A DNA stretch of 64,000 nucleotides from Bacteroidaceae bacterium (GTDB lineage Bacteria > Bacteroidota > Bacteroidia > Bacteroidales > Bacteroidaceae). This document shows, piece after piece, positions 28,201 through 39,200 of this stretch (position 1 is its first letter; each line of letters starts with the position of its first letter). The translations under genes were made by a program, and so were the position numbers. The DNA lies in the NCBI GenBank assembly GCA_017552435.1, contig JAFZPZ010000065.1, positions 1-64,000 on the forward strand. Direction: 5' to 3'. Under the pieces are notes generated by a model. That model did no database searches, was not told where the DNA came from, and was given only the letters and a program-made list of their open reading frames with translations.

Positions 28201-28722
28201 GACATCACCGGACAACAGGCGCTCAATGTCCTGATCGACGGAAACGCCACTGCTCTCATTAATATACGCTGTCTTTTGTGAAACAATTGATGTACCATCT
28301 GTAAAGGAGCTGTTGAAGTTGACAGGAAGCAGATTGGCATCTGCCTTACCGTCCTTCACAGCCACTTGCAGGGGATTGTATCCTTCAGCATAGACGTAAA
28401 CCACATCCGAGAACACAGGGATAGAGAGGCTGTAACTACCATCCTCTTCAGAAAGAGTGGAGTACTTTTCCAAACCCAACGCCTGAATACGGACACCCCC
28501 CATGGGTTCACCCGTTGCATCGTCGGTTACAACGCCACTCACCTGCTTCATTTCGTAGGTCTTCTCTATTTTCGCTTTGGTTGCCTTCTTAACAGCAACC
28601 TCCTCTTCTTCAACCTCGTCCTGAGCATAGACACTCGTCAGGCAGAGACAAGAAAGAGCCATGAAGCATAGACTTATACCCAAAGTCCTATGCAAGAATG
28701 TATTGTTAAATATCTTTTTCAT
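25261..28722 (-). CDS. SusC/RagA-like TonB-dependent outer-membrane transporter (second cassette)
   Basis: A 1153-residue TonB-dependent channel. After the signal peptide comes an acidic/basic stretch (DEVEEEEVAVKKATK), then a carboxypeptidase-like domain (SGVVTDDATGEPMGGVRIQA), the plug with YMTIRGVNSINASAQPLIIL and ESVQILKNATALYGAKGGNG, and a long beta-barrel. Such proteins import ligands captured by the partner SusD, using energy from TonB. It follows the small FAS1 lipoprotein by 19 bp and precedes its SusD by 37 bp. Confidence 0.9.
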   Translation of the reverse strand: MKKIFNNTFLHRTLGISLCFMALSCLCLTSVYAQDEVEEEEVAVKKATKAKIEKTYEMKQVSGVVTDDATGEPMGGVRIQALGLEKYSTLSEEDGSYSLSIPVFSDVVYVYAEGYNPLQVAVKDGKADANLLPVNFNSSFTDGTSIVSQKTAYINESSGVSVDQDIERLLSGDVRTILRNGIPGIGSYMTIRGVNSINASAQPLIILDGNMIDPQYDRESMHEGFYNNLLAGIDPENVESVQILKNATALYGAKGGNGVIIINTKRGKSMATKIGVRIYGGVELAPKKLSVLSGDQYSAYLSDMASTIKNMSASSLSSYPFLDKSPSNYYRNVFNNNSDWQSDMYRSAMTQNYKINVEGGDDVGMYALSLGYTKANSIGKGSDFARLNLRFNTDIQVFEKLFTGLDIAYNQVSYNILDNGWSEDYSMQNIGSTNVLGLIQAPFISPYSYYYNADAKAADVANGIERPSSEYLSLSSEYAGKYASTGGNWVTNPFRFPLSLGDNGINEALRNPYWILQNGSGENKNYAQTTQIDLNVSPKYQVTRTFSISDRFNFLMTRNSERYFLPVSGTTNYFLKDLGDINAVQKTMFSKETTLQNDLRLDWRNNYGAHTVNVFGGWRYNNYSYSYNYMRGYNNENDKLPIINKNMAYLHYDGTNDNWVDMAYYLDANYNYANRYFAEATVSMQSSSRFGKNTEGGIKLGGVSWGIFPSVQLGWVVTNEKWFPYTNGAINYLKMTAGFDQSGNDDLDYYAARTYWESTKVTSNMVGLYLNNIENSSIQWETTTKWNLALQGVFLKNRISAGFDLFWNKTSNLLTLRDIHYMSGMRKYWTNEGALTNRGFDFNVNAAIINKKDWKWELGATIGHYNNKITALPSGSSNTITLKDVNGGNVQAIQGYTSSIYGKDNVLTAVGYAVGSFYGWQTNGVFASDEKARQATTATADGYLKYPTGLKEENKKYYNFQAGDVCFVDQNNDGVIDDADRVVIGNPNPDIYGNIYSSLTWKNLRLDVNFKYSLGNDIYNYQRSEIEGLNTTYNQSTAALRRWTYEGQNTDMPKACYTNSEDWRNNERMSDRWIEDGSYLKLKSVRLTYKIPYSNSWLLGLKVWGEANNLFTITKYLGTDPEMSCRNNPLYQGIDTGLIPSGRSVNFGVSINL

Positions 28723-28741
28723 AATTCTGCTATCGTATTAC

Positions 28742-30676
28742 TCAAAGATCACTGGGTTCAAGATCTCCTGTTCGTTTGAGAATGATTTTATCTATCACTA
28801 TGTCGTACACGAAACCGTTCTTAGCATCATTCTTGCCGGTCTGACCCTCGAAAACAAGTGTCGGGTAAGAGAAACGCATATTCTTATAGGAATATCTGAA
28901 CTTATGATTCTCTGCTACTGTTATCGTGTCCACCTTCAGGCCATCATAAGTACTGGTCACCCACGACGAAGTCTTATCCTTGGCGGAACCGTCATTGTAC
29001 GAAATACAGGTCCTGAATTTGTACTTGTTGACTGCAGCAGCACTGTCAGCTTTTTCATCATCCAGGAAGTCGATATCCGACCCATTGACAATTTCCATAT
29101 ACCAACGTGGTACAACCACAAGCTGAACATCATAAATGCCGCTCATGACGTCAGCATTGGGAACATACGCATTTGGATTGTTGCCCGTAATCTTTATCTC
29201 AGCTTTTGGCGCAGAGGTCGGACCGGTAGCATCCAGATGGTAGAAGTTGTTATTGCTGACTTTACCATACTTATCAGTAATCTCTCTGTAAGCATCATTA
29301 GAGAACGTGTATTTCTTGGAATTTGGACCTACTTTATACTTGTTTCCGTCTTTATTGTAGAAAATACCAGTTCCCTCAATCTCAACTTCCACATCAGGGG
29401 TATAATACTCTTTCGGGAAGTTCCAAGAAGTAACCTCATAGGCAATACCGTTACTCATATCCTTAGGTTCGACATTAAAGAGATCGGACGGCTTCCAATC
29501 GCCGACTGCACGCAATGTGTCGCCATAAGTATTGAGCAGATATTCGCAGCCCTCACCCTTGTATTCCTTAAACATATCCAGCGTCCACATCTCGGAACCA
29601 CCTCTCTTAGGCTGTTTATGGATATTGAAAACAAGAGGAGCAACCATGTCCATCTCGAGGCTCATCTTCTGAAGGGAATCCGCATTTTGATCCTTGATAG
29701 CTGCATTAGTGACATTCAAGTCGCCCTTGCTCTTGTCATCATAAGCCGTTGCATAGTTATAAGATAATTTCAACTTCTCGTATGCTGCATCCCAAGCTTC
29801 ATCGGTGGGCAAAAGCATAACGAATACTGAGTCCTCGTTGTTGATACGGGCTCCGAAGCCTTTATCATACATCTGCCATGTATCAGTGCCATCAGCAGGA
29901 AGGTATCGGGTCGTTTCAAACAAACGGTTGGAAGTACGATAAACGCTGTCAACATAGGTGGGGTTACCATCTTCATTTGGCAGGCCTTCGATACTTGCTG
30001 ACTGGTTGAAATAGGTCGTATCTTTCCCAACAACATACTGACCCAACTTTGTCTGAGGTTCAGTAAACTTGAGGTATTCGTAGAAGTTGTAATGGAACGG
30101 GGCGATACCTTTGATAACATGCATCACACCATTGACCGCAGGTATGTTGTATTCCCCGAGAAGAATTCCTTCGAGTGAGGATTTACCTGGGGTCTTGCTC
30201 TTGACAAATTCAAGATTCTTACCATTGATCATCTTTACCGTATCAACTTCCTCCTCTGAGATATTATGACGCCACAAAGCAATGTGGTTGCCCAAGAACT
30301 GTTGCTGAACGTTGTAACCGTCAGCGGCAGACCCACTAGTACACATGCCCAGCCACTTCTGATACTCCGCATCTGTGAGTGCGTCATTATCGGGTACCCA
30401 AACAGTATTCACCTGTCCGCTATTGAGGACACTATCGTAGGTATAGGCTACCGAATGCGTATTATCTTTATAATACTTTGCATTTTGGGCAATTTCGGCG
30501 AAGCGACTGTAATTGGGATTACTCTTTATCTGTTCCCACAACGTAACCGTTGTTCCCGAGGTCGATCCATTACCATAATAATGATCGTCCCATGTGTCGG
30601 TACAGCCTGGTACAGCCAATAAGACTGTTCCCAGGGTGATTGCACCGATGTATCTGTTAATTCTGTTATTAGCCAT
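28742..30676 (-). CDS. FAS1 (fasciclin)-like lipoprotein (second cassette)
   Basis: A 644-residue predicted surface lipoprotein (lipobox LAVPGC, then TDTWDDHY). The N-terminal half carries a FAS1-like pattern: ...NPNYSRFAEIAQNA, VNTVWVPDNDALT and YNIPAVNGVMHVIKGI. FAS1 domains mediate adhesion or carbohydrate binding in many organisms. The C-terminal ~250 residues look beta-rich and unassigned. It occupies the same position, ahead of SusC, as the 1093-residue FAS1 protein of the first cassette, and is about half its length. Confidence 0.75.
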   Translation of the reverse strand: MANNRINRYIGAITLGTVLLAVPGCTDTWDDHYYGNGSTSGTTVTLWEQIKSNPNYSRFAEIAQNAKYYKDNTHSVAYTYDSVLNSGQVNTVWVPDNDALTDAEYQKWLGMCTSGSAADGYNVQQQFLGNHIALWRHNISEEEVDTVKMINGKNLEFVKSKTPGKSSLEGILLGEYNIPAVNGVMHVIKGIAPFHYNFYEYLKFTEPQTKLGQYVVGKDTTYFNQSASIEGLPNEDGNPTYVDSVYRTSNRLFETTRYLPADGTDTWQMYDKGFGARINNEDSVFVMLLPTDEAWDAAYEKLKLSYNYATAYDDKSKGDLNVTNAAIKDQNADSLQKMSLEMDMVAPLVFNIHKQPKRGGSEMWTLDMFKEYKGEGCEYLLNTYGDTLRAVGDWKPSDLFNVEPKDMSNGIAYEVTSWNFPKEYYTPDVEVEIEGTGIFYNKDGNKYKVGPNSKKYTFSNDAYREITDKYGKVSNNNFYHLDATGPTSAPKAEIKITGNNPNAYVPNADVMSGIYDVQLVVVPRWYMEIVNGSDIDFLDDEKADSAAAVNKYKFRTCISYNDGSAKDKTSSWVTSTYDGLKVDTITVAENHKFRYSYKNMRFSYPTLVFEGQTGKNDAKNGFVYDIVIDKIILKRTGDLEPSDL

Positions 30677-30717
30677 ATAATGTATGTCTTTTATAACTGA
30701 CCTCTGTTATTTCTCTC

Positions 30718-32694
30718 TTACTGTTCGTACTTCGACTTGTTCCATACCGGATTCTGCTCAATGGCACCATCGCTGGCCTTCACCTCCATATAATAGATGG
30801 GGCAATACAAGCCGTAGCGGTTCTTGAAACGGTTGGTCAAAGTAGTAGCGAAACTGGAATTTGAACCTGCGGCGAGGAATTGTTCAACCATTGCGCTCAT
30901 ACCATACTGTCCATTGGTAACACCCGGTTCACGCGGGTCTTCCTGGTCAGTCTTGCTATAAGAGCTGCGTTCTGCCAGACGAACCAGATCAAACCAACGC
31001 TTGCCCTCGCCAATAAGCTCAATCTGGCGCTCATTCAAAACATACACGACGCCTTCAGGGATGGTACAGCCATTCTTGGCCTTCTTTGCAACACCATAGG
31101 CATTGCCAATAGTACCTTCAGCCGTTGCATCGGTATTGGGCTGTTTGGAAGAATTCTTATAGTTACAGTATGAACGACGATGAATGGCATTACAAATTGC
31201 CTTAACCTGCTTCAAGTTCGCATTACTCAAGCAAGCCAAAGCTTCTGCCTTGATAAGCATTACATCGGTCATGCGATAGATAATCCAGTTATTATATGAC
31301 CTGGATTGATACCTGACGTATTTTAACTCACGGTTCGTTGATGAACCGTCCATGTCCAGGATGTTTTCTTTTGGCAATTCGTACTTCATGCAGTAATAAC
31401 TGCCACCTCCGCTCTGACTCGATGAACCATCGCTAACGACAATAACGCCATCGCCTCCCGGAGTCAGTTTATCCTGACAGCAAACCCAAAGACGTGAATC
31501 CCACATGCCTCCGTCATCGCCTTCGCCGGAGAAGCCACCTTTGTATAGGGCATCCATCGCATCTTTATTAACCTTCAGATGCGTGTTAGTGTTATTGCCA
31601 TAAAGACTGTTGACAAGATCGTTCTTAATACCATCAGTCACACTGTACTGGAGTTCGAAAATGCTTTCGCGGCTATTCTTCGTATAGAAAATAGCAGTCT
31701 GAGCTTCCAACTTAGGAGAAACCGAAGTTGCATCCTCGAAATCGTTCTTAATCATGTCGCAGTTGGTAAGTCCATAATTGAATGTCTTTTCACTTGTGCG
31801 TGAGAATCCAGAGCTTGTCTTTTCCTGTGCATTCTGGTTGGCCAAAGACTGAAGACTTTTTTCAGCATAATCAACAGCCTTCTGGTAGTCATCCGACACG
31901 TTGTAGGTTACATCTGAGGTAGTACCGTCTGCATTGGTAACCGTTTCAGTCCATGTTTTCCCATAACGTCCCTCTCTCAGAGAGCCACGCCAGAGGTACA
32001 TGTCGGCCAACATAGCATAGATAGCACAATTGGTAATCAAGCCTTTGGTATCGAGTTTGTTACTGAAACGGTTGCGCGCCTTACCAGCTACACGCTCACA
32101 ATCAACGATAATAGAATCCAAAATTACAAGCTGATTTGTAAGAGGGAATGATCTCACTTCAGAATCTGAGTTAATCACCTTTGTGGTATAGGGCACGTCT
32201 TTGAAAGCACGAATCAGGTAGAAGTAATTCAAAGAACGAAGCGCAGTAATCTCAGCTCGCATCTGAATCCACTCGCTGGTGGTAAACTGTTTGTCCTTTG
32301 CAAGAACTTCCTCACCATGAGCGAGGACCTTGTTACAATAGTTAATTGTCTTATAGATACCTCCCCAGTCGAATTCTGTCATGCTGGAATCGGGCATACC
32401 AGCTAAAATGTCCAGATACCTGTTGTGGGTATCAATATCATTCTGTATAGAACCGTTTTCTTCGAAGGAATCTGAACGAAGGTCGCCCCATATCGCAAGT
32501 TTGGATATGGTTTTACACATCTGCCTATATGCGCCATAGCGCACGCCTTCCAGGTCATTCTTGTCTTCCCAGAAATTTTCTTCTACAACTCGGTCCTGAG
32601 GGTAGATGGTCAACCAATCTGAACAGGAAGATGTACTAAGACCCAAAAGGCCGATAAGGCAGACTGTTTGATATATGTTTTTAAAACTTTTCAT
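30718..32694 (-). CDS. SusD/RagB-like outer-membrane lipoprotein (first cassette)
   Basis: A surface nutrient-binding lipoprotein of about 658 residues: signal VCLIGLLGLSTSSC with acylated Cys, SDWLTIYPQDRVVEENFWED, TPR helices (EITALRSLNYFYLIRAF) and late NERQIELIGEGKRWFDLVRLAE, all classical SusD motifs. I prefer the ATG at 32692-32694 (MKSFKNIYQ) over the one at 32716-32718, because the longer form adds eight residues before the signal peptide and overlaps the SusC stop by 11 nt. It is a sister of the SusD at 22776 but only distantly similar in length. Confidence 0.85.
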   Translation of the reverse strand: MKSFKNIYQTVCLIGLLGLSTSSCSDWLTIYPQDRVVEENFWEDKNDLEGVRYGAYRQMCKTISKLAIWGDLRSDSFEENGSIQNDIDTHNRYLDILAGMPDSSMTEFDWGGIYKTINYCNKVLAHGEEVLAKDKQFTTSEWIQMRAEITALRSLNYFYLIRAFKDVPYTTKVINSDSEVRSFPLTNQLVILDSIIVDCERVAGKARNRFSNKLDTKGLITNCAIYAMLADMYLWRGSLREGRYGKTWTETVTNADGTTSDVTYNVSDDYQKAVDYAEKSLQSLANQNAQEKTSSGFSRTSEKTFNYGLTNCDMIKNDFEDATSVSPKLEAQTAIFYTKNSRESIFELQYSVTDGIKNDLVNSLYGNNTNTHLKVNKDAMDALYKGGFSGEGDDGGMWDSRLWVCCQDKLTPGGDGVIVVSDGSSSQSGGGSYYCMKYELPKENILDMDGSSTNRELKYVRYQSRSYNNWIIYRMTDVMLIKAEALACLSNANLKQVKAICNAIHRRSYCNYKNSSKQPNTDATAEGTIGNAYGVAKKAKNGCTIPEGVVYVLNERQIELIGEGKRWFDLVRLAERSSYSKTDQEDPREPGVTNGQYGMSAMVEQFLAAGSNSSFATTLTNRFKNRYGLYCPIYYMEVKASDGAIEQNPVWNKSKYEQ

Positions 32695-32707
32695 AGTCAT
32701 CACATTT

Positions 32708-35700
32708 TTAGAAGCCAAGGGTTAAACTGCAAGTGAATGACCTCGTGCGAGGTGTACGGTTGTTATCGGTTGATACCGCGAAGCCCTGAGGAGAGACATC
32801 GGGATCGACACCAGTATATTTGGTCCAGCACCAGAGGTTGTTCAGGGAAGCGAACAACTTCAACTGATTGATGCCATACTTCTTGAGCTTCTTGGCATCG
32901 AAGTCATAGCTGAGCTGTACATACTGCAGACGGAGATAATCACCATTCTCAACGTAGCGGTCACTGGGCAGAGAGTTATAACTCTTGTAGCCCTGGACAC
33001 TGCTCAATGCACGAGGAACAACTGTCTCGTCACCATTCTTACGCCAACGCCATGTGGTAGCATAGCTTTGGTTCTTATTGTTCAACATGCTCTCCAGGTT
33101 CATACGAGCCATGTTAACAATCTGGTTGCCGATACGGAAATTAAAGCCAGCATTCAAGGACAATCTTCCAAAATAGAGCTGCAGGCCGAAACCACCGTTG
33201 CACTTAGGATTAGAGTTACCGAGGTAAACCATATCGTAACGGTCGATCTGACCATCATGGTTGATATCCTCGTAGATAGCATCGCCACCCTGGAACTGAT
33301 AGCGATAACTTTCATTATAACAGTAGTACATCGGCAATGGAATACCCTTTGCATCGGTCAGCATATTACCATCGGCATCGTAGGCAATGGGGCAGGTGGA
33401 CACTTCACCGCGACGTGCAGCAGCAGCAGCAGTATTGATGGGTTCATTATAGTTTATGCTTCCATCTGCATTGGCTGCATAGCCGCTGTTGTTTGCTTCT
33501 GCATAGCCATAGCTAGCAATTGACGCATTGGTAATACCATTGTGGTCGTAGTCGTATTTATAAACGCCCAGATAATGGAGGCCATAGATAGAACCGAGGG
33601 CATTGCCAACCTGTACACGCTGGTTATACTTCAGGTTTTCGGGCTGATAGGTATCGGAACCATTCAGGCTCTCCAGGATGAGGGGATTCATCTCTTCAAC
33701 CTCGTTGAAGTTCTGTGCAACATTGGCACGTAACTTCATAGAGAACTTACCATACTTGCAAATCTTGGATGTGGAGAAGTTGAGCTCCCAACCCTTATTG
33801 CGAAGTGTTCCGGCATTCACCTTAGCCAAAGTCGAGTAACCGTTGGCACTGGCAATACGGAAATCATTCATCATCAGATCCGTCGTCTTATGATCGTAGA
33901 ACTCACCTTCAATGTTAATCAAATCCTTGAAGAAACCAAGGTTATAACCTATATTTATCTTGCGAGTCTTTTCCCAACGCAATTCCGTCAGCGAAAGATT
34001 CTCGGGTATAATAACTTGGTGGCCATTGTAGTAACCGTCTGTTGCATACTTGTTATACTGGCTACTTCCGGCATCGCCATTGCCACCGGTAATACCCCAA
34101 GAGCCACGTACTGCAAGCATACTCAACCAGCTCTTGATCCAATCCCGATTCATAAAGCCCTCATCAATGATGTTCCAACGAGCACCAACAGAGGGGAAGA
34201 ATCCATACTTATGTCCACGGCCGAATGTTGTGCGGCCATCCCAACGTACAGAACCGTCGATAGAATACTTACTCTTATAAGAATAGTGGACCTGTCCATA
34301 GAAGCTTTGCCTCCTCCAGTCATAGGGGCTTGAACTTGCTTTGCGGAGCAATGCTACAACCGTGGGATCCGTGATGCCATTGGGAACATTCCACAGGCCC
34401 AGTTCCTGATTACTCTTGTTACCAATTGCCATTTCGAAACGTGCCAAAGCGCTTACGCTATGATCACGATTCTTGAAAGCAGAATAGTAACGCAGGTCAT
34501 GACGGGTAGTAAACTCGAGTGATTTGTCCTCGTCGTTGCTGACATAGTTACGTTCGTTGGGCATGGGATCATTTGGAGCATAATAAGCAGCGTTGTCGCC
34601 ACCCCAAACCCAATCCATGGTCTTGAGTTCACTTGGACAATATTGATCGTTACTGGTATTATAGATGTTAAGCTGTACGTCGCCAACATAGTTCAGGCGA
34701 TGTTCGTCATCTGTCTTGCCAAGTAGCTTGTATTCTACGCTGAACTGCGGAGTCAAGTTATATTGCTTCTGCTTCCACCATGCTTTCATCGCACGTGCCA
34801 CTGGGTTACCGTTTCTGAACATGTCCCTGAGGTCGTAAGATGTCATTCTGCCATCATTATTCAATCGTCCCATAGAACCAGTACTATAAGTGGCAGCCAG
34901 AGGCAACATATTGAAATAGTTGCCTGTCAGATTACCTTGGACATCGTACTCTTCAACACTCATGTTAGGCATAGCATTATATGCACGGGCCAGAATGTCG
35001 TTACCATAGTTCTTGTTATTGGTTGTAAAGGCCAAATTGATGTTGCTCTGGAACTTGATACGTTCGCTGACCCAGTAATCCAATGCTGTAGAACTGGTGA
35101 AGCGGTCGAGTTTCTGTCCAATAATAGAACCGGTACTCTTATCATAGTTGGCACTGATACGGAAGGTTGCATTCTCTCCACCACCGGAGAGAGCCAAAGT
35201 AAACTTATGCTCCTGGCCAAACTGCTGTACCTTCTTCACCCAGTCCGTATTGTGACTGTAGTGATTATATATATAAGGTAATTCCTGATTATAGTCCAAT
35301 TCTGGCAAGGAGGTGTTCTTCTGATTGGGATTGTAGTATGCCTCCTTGAGCATCATGGTATAACCATCGCCATTGAGCATTTCGTAGCCTTCGGGCTGCC
35401 ATGTACCGCTGAACTTGTAAGTAAAGTTGACACGCGTCTTACCACGATGGCCACGACGTGTCTTAATCTCTATGACACCATTCGCGCCATCTGCGCCCCA
35501 CTTGGCTGTACTAGCTGCATCCTTCAAGACGGTAATGCTCTCGATGTCCTCCGGATTGACCTGGAGCAGAGTAGAGAACTGCTCTTCATTGTCCATAGTT
35601 GCGAAGTCATATCTATCCTTTTCATCTTCGGGAATCTGGAAGATATGGTCGTTGAGGACAATCAGAGGCTGTGCATTACCATTAATGGTTGTCGTACCAC

Positions 35701-36235
35701 GCAGACGCATGGTGGTTCCAGAACCGAGGTTACCCGAGTTGGGCACGATATCAAGACCGGCAATCTGACCCTGCAAAGCCTGGTCAACAGACTCAAAGGC
35801 AAGACCCTCCATATCTTCCATCTTAAAGTTCTGGACGGCACCAGCATACTCGCGGGCAGGAATCTCAAGACCAGTTGTAGGCGCGTTCTTCTTTCCTTGA
35901 ACGGTAACCTCCGTCATAGTCTTGGTGTTGTCCTGCAGTGTAACCTTAAATACACTTTTGCCACTTCCTATTTTCTGGCTGAATTTCTTATAGCCAATGT
36001 AGGAAATCTCTAACGTATTGTTCGGGTCTTTGATATTCATGGTAAAGTTACCATTCATATCAGTGATAGCCTGGCTGACAATACGGTTATTCTTATCTTT
36101 CTCCACGACGTTGGCGCCGATGATGACATCGATATCATCAGAAACGGTACCTGAGATACGCCGTTGCTGTGCACTGGCGGGTAGCGCCATAAGTGCAACT
36201 ACCCAAAGCAATAAAAGCTTAAATATTTTATTCAT
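32708..36235 (-). CDS. SusC/RagA-like TonB-dependent outer-membrane transporter (first cassette)
   Basis: A 1175-residue TonB-dependent channel. The signal peptide ends ALPASAQ. A carboxypeptidase-like domain follows (RRISGTVSDDIDVIIGANVV, then ITDMNGNFTM), then the plug (TTMRLRGTTTINGNAQPLIV; ESITVLKDAASTAKWGADGA) and the beta-barrel ending in the aromatic-rich FTCSLTLGF. It pairs with the SusD directly downstream and lies 12 bp after the 1093-residue FAS1 gene. It has no N-terminal STN domain, so it is not linked to an anti-sigma factor. Substrate unknown. Confidence 0.9.
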   Translation of the reverse strand: MNKIFKLLLLWVVALMALPASAQQRRISGTVSDDIDVIIGANVVEKDKNNRIVSQAITDMNGNFTMNIKDPNNTLEISYIGYKKFSQKIGSGKSVFKVTLQDNTKTMTEVTVQGKKNAPTTGLEIPAREYAGAVQNFKMEDMEGLAFESVDQALQGQIAGLDIVPNSGNLGSGTTMRLRGTTTINGNAQPLIVLNDHIFQIPEDEKDRYDFATMDNEEQFSTLLQVNPEDIESITVLKDAASTAKWGADGANGVIEIKTRRGHRGKTRVNFTYKFSGTWQPEGYEMLNGDGYTMMLKEAYYNPNQKNTSLPELDYNQELPYIYNHYSHNTDWVKKVQQFGQEHKFTLALSGGGENATFRISANYDKSTGSIIGQKLDRFTSSTALDYWVSERIKFQSNINLAFTTNNKNYGNDILARAYNAMPNMSVEEYDVQGNLTGNYFNMLPLAATYSTGSMGRLNNDGRMTSYDLRDMFRNGNPVARAMKAWWKQKQYNLTPQFSVEYKLLGKTDDEHRLNYVGDVQLNIYNTSNDQYCPSELKTMDWVWGGDNAAYYAPNDPMPNERNYVSNDEDKSLEFTTRHDLRYYSAFKNRDHSVSALARFEMAIGNKSNQELGLWNVPNGITDPTVVALLRKASSSPYDWRRQSFYGQVHYSYKSKYSIDGSVRWDGRTTFGRGHKYGFFPSVGARWNIIDEGFMNRDWIKSWLSMLAVRGSWGITGGNGDAGSSQYNKYATDGYYNGHQVIIPENLSLTELRWEKTRKINIGYNLGFFKDLINIEGEFYDHKTTDLMMNDFRIASANGYSTLAKVNAGTLRNKGWELNFSTSKICKYGKFSMKLRANVAQNFNEVEEMNPLILESLNGSDTYQPENLKYNQRVQVGNALGSIYGLHYLGVYKYDYDHNGITNASIASYGYAEANNSGYAANADGSINYNEPINTAAAAARRGEVSTCPIAYDADGNMLTDAKGIPLPMYYCYNESYRYQFQGGDAIYEDINHDGQIDRYDMVYLGNSNPKCNGGFGLQLYFGRLSLNAGFNFRIGNQIVNMARMNLESMLNNKNQSYATTWRWRKNGDETVVPRALSSVQGYKSYNSLPSDRYVENGDYLRLQYVQLSYDFDAKKLKKYGINQLKLFASLNNLWCWTKYTGVDPDVSPQGFAVSTDNNRTPRTRSFTCSLTLGF

Positions 36236-36247
36236 AGTAGGATGATT

Positions 36248-39200
36248 TTATCGTATAGCGTATCTCTGTAAATATTTTCTTGCGGACTGAAGGTCTTTCC
36301 AGGTACTGTCATGACGTCCATCAGCATCCAGAGCCGTATGATTCAGGTAGCCGGGAATGGAATGTATAACAGCAGCACTGGAAGAGTTGATAACGATACC
36401 CTTCATGGCCTTATTAACTGGAGAATCACTGCAGGAGATATCACGTGCCAGGACGTTCTTCTCGCCAACTGTCACGTATGGCATCTTCGTGCCTACCATA
36501 CTATTACCATTTGCCTTATATGTCACATCATCACAGACACGGAGATCTGTTCCATCACCATTTGCTACACGATCGACATGTATCTTACAGAAGAGTTCCA
36601 GGTCCTTATCGTAGCTGGATGTTACAAACTCTTCACCTTTATTGCGTACTGGATTCTGTCCCAGTTCAGTCTTGTCGGCAAAGACAGAATTATCGGCGAA
36701 GTGATAACGTACGAAATTGGTTAGGTAAGTAATCTTGGCTGCGATACGCACGCTGTCCTCATAAGTCTGAAGCGAGTCTGTGTACTCAATCTCGCCATCA
36801 GGATTAACTTTCGGTTCGCCCGTTCCACCCCAGTCGATGTCTGGTTTACAATGGCTGCGGAAGTCTTCGCGAATCTCTTCCCAAGTCGGCAGACCGGCAG
36901 CAATAGCGGCCTGCACTGCTTCATTCGTGGGAACAAAGACGGTGTAACGATAGTTATTGAAGAACTGTACGTTGTAATCGAGGCCTTTGTCATTAATGAA
37001 AATCCTGAACTTTTTGAGAGCAGACTCACGCTGGGTCTTACCAAGGCTACCATCTACAAGTCCGCAACCTATGATTTCTGTATCATAGCCGTCGGCTGTA
37101 CAGAGGTCATAGAATTCGCTATAAGGTGTCTCGCCGGCAGCCTCCTTATACCAATCTTGGTCATTGGTAAAGATGCTATATACACTGCGATATGTAGGAA
37201 CCAATGGAGCATCGATGACGAAGGTGTATCCATTGTCGGTCTCATTTGGTTCTGTAATATTACAAATAGTAACACCAGGCGTTTGACTTACAATACCCTG
37301 ACGCTCGTTTTCCAACTGGAAACCGCCCTTCACGGCAACAACTTTTTCATTTTCATCGCGAATGACCTTCACTGCATTACCATTCTTGGAAAGATAGTAC
37401 TCAGGAAGTGGATCAGTCGTAGGAATACCATAATATTCCTGGGTCGGCAACTTATTGTTTCCTTCCCCTGTGTGCGCCATAGGATTCGTGCCGTCATGCA
37501 CAATGGTATGACTTTCCAAAATGTCCTTCAGGCGGTTGGTCACCTCGCTGTTGGTGTAAAGGCTCGTACCGGGAATCATATTGCCAATCGTTCCGACTTC
37601 ACCCTTATCCTGGTTGTAGGGGCAGAAGTAATTATAGAACTGGAGCTTTACAGGGAATTGGCCGCCCACAAAGGAGAATTTGATGGTACGTGGCGTGCGG
37701 CTCTTCATACTGGCAGGATCATAGTAGTATTCAAGGGCCTTGTCGCTGGGCAGCAAGAATGTAAAGCGGCTCTGCATGGCCTTGAGGTAAGCGTAGTAGT
37801 TCAGATTCATATAGTCACCATAGATGGCTGACTTTATAATTCTATTTGTTTTACTAATGAACGCGGGCGCGGTAACAGAACGATAGTCGGCAGGCACGCA
37901 GACTCTATCCATTATATAAATCACACCATTGCTGGCAAGCAGACAGGTGTCAAGGTCCTGATCACGTGCGACATCTACATCCTCGAACAAAGGCTCCATA
38001 GCATCATCGGTAAGTTTGGACCACTTACTGGGAACAGAACCAACGAATGAACGCTGCATGAAGTTATTGATAAGTTTGTCGATTGTACCAACAGGGATGC
38101 AGTCTATCTGACGGTAAAGAGCTTGCAAATCACCCTTTGCAGGCGCAACCCATTCAATCTCGCCCTTATCAGCACCCATTCCTTCCTTGGCATAATAGAC
38201 AGTCAAGAGTCTCTTGCCGGAACCCTGGGTGAAATACTTCCACATCTGATCATCACTGGGCACGAAGATGGCTGCCATATCCTTACGGACATCCACCTCA
38301 TCGTAATAACCATTCCATCCCGGATCGAACTTGAGGGCAGGGATACGGTCCACGTCGTCATCCTCAAGAAGAGCCATGCCGCTCTTGTTCACATAAGGAT
38401 CATATGTACGGAAAGTTCCATAAGGGCCTGGCTCATACTTGGGTACTTCGGTACCCTGGACTCTTACATATCCAGCCTTTCTATCGAAGTTGTTGTCAGA
38501 GAAGTACCTCTTGGTAAAAATAGAGTCTTTAAACTCGGGGTGAAGATCCTGATAGGCCCGGGTAATGCGACTGCTATAGAATGGTGCGCTGAAGCGGTCA
38601 AGAATATGGCTGAAGATGTTTGTCTTGCCATTGGTACGAATGACCTCTGCCATATTTGTGAGCGGGCAAAGCGGCATCTCTGTCCTATTCACATAGCCAT
38701 TTTCGCAGACTCCATCCTTTTCTCTTAAGATAGAACTATATATATATACGTCACTCGGATTACGAGGACGACCCATAAATTTCTCGAAATCACTATCAGT
38801 TATGGTATTCCTTGACATGTGTTCTGAAGTGAAGTGGAGCATCATGGGAAGAGTGGAGTCAACGGCCATGAAAATACCTTTACCACCCTTATCTGCGCGG
38901 AAGCGCTCCCAATAGTCCTTTTCATTGCCGTAAACGCCTCTCGCGTCATCGTACACATTGTAGTTATTATAACTGAAAGGAAGGTTTTCTGATGGAACAT
39001 AGGTAATGGAGTCGGTGGTCTCGACATCAGTGTACCGGCGCATATATTCTCCACGCACAGGAGAATCTGTTCCACTAGACTGGCTGCTGGCCAAGTTTTC
39101 CATTACAATGGCATTGTTGAGCATACTGGTATGAATCAGTAGCTTCTTCTGAGCCTGGCTCAGATTCTCATAACTTGTAGCATAGTGCCATGGATTGCTT

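Noticed and set aside
28661..29767. 368-codon open frame on the plus strand
   Set aside because: It lies entirely antisense to the FAS1 lipoprotein and SusC genes, has Ile/His-rich unnatural composition, and no promoter.
36851..37831. 326-codon open frame on the plus strand
   Set aside because: Antisense to the large FAS1 protein and of shadow composition.
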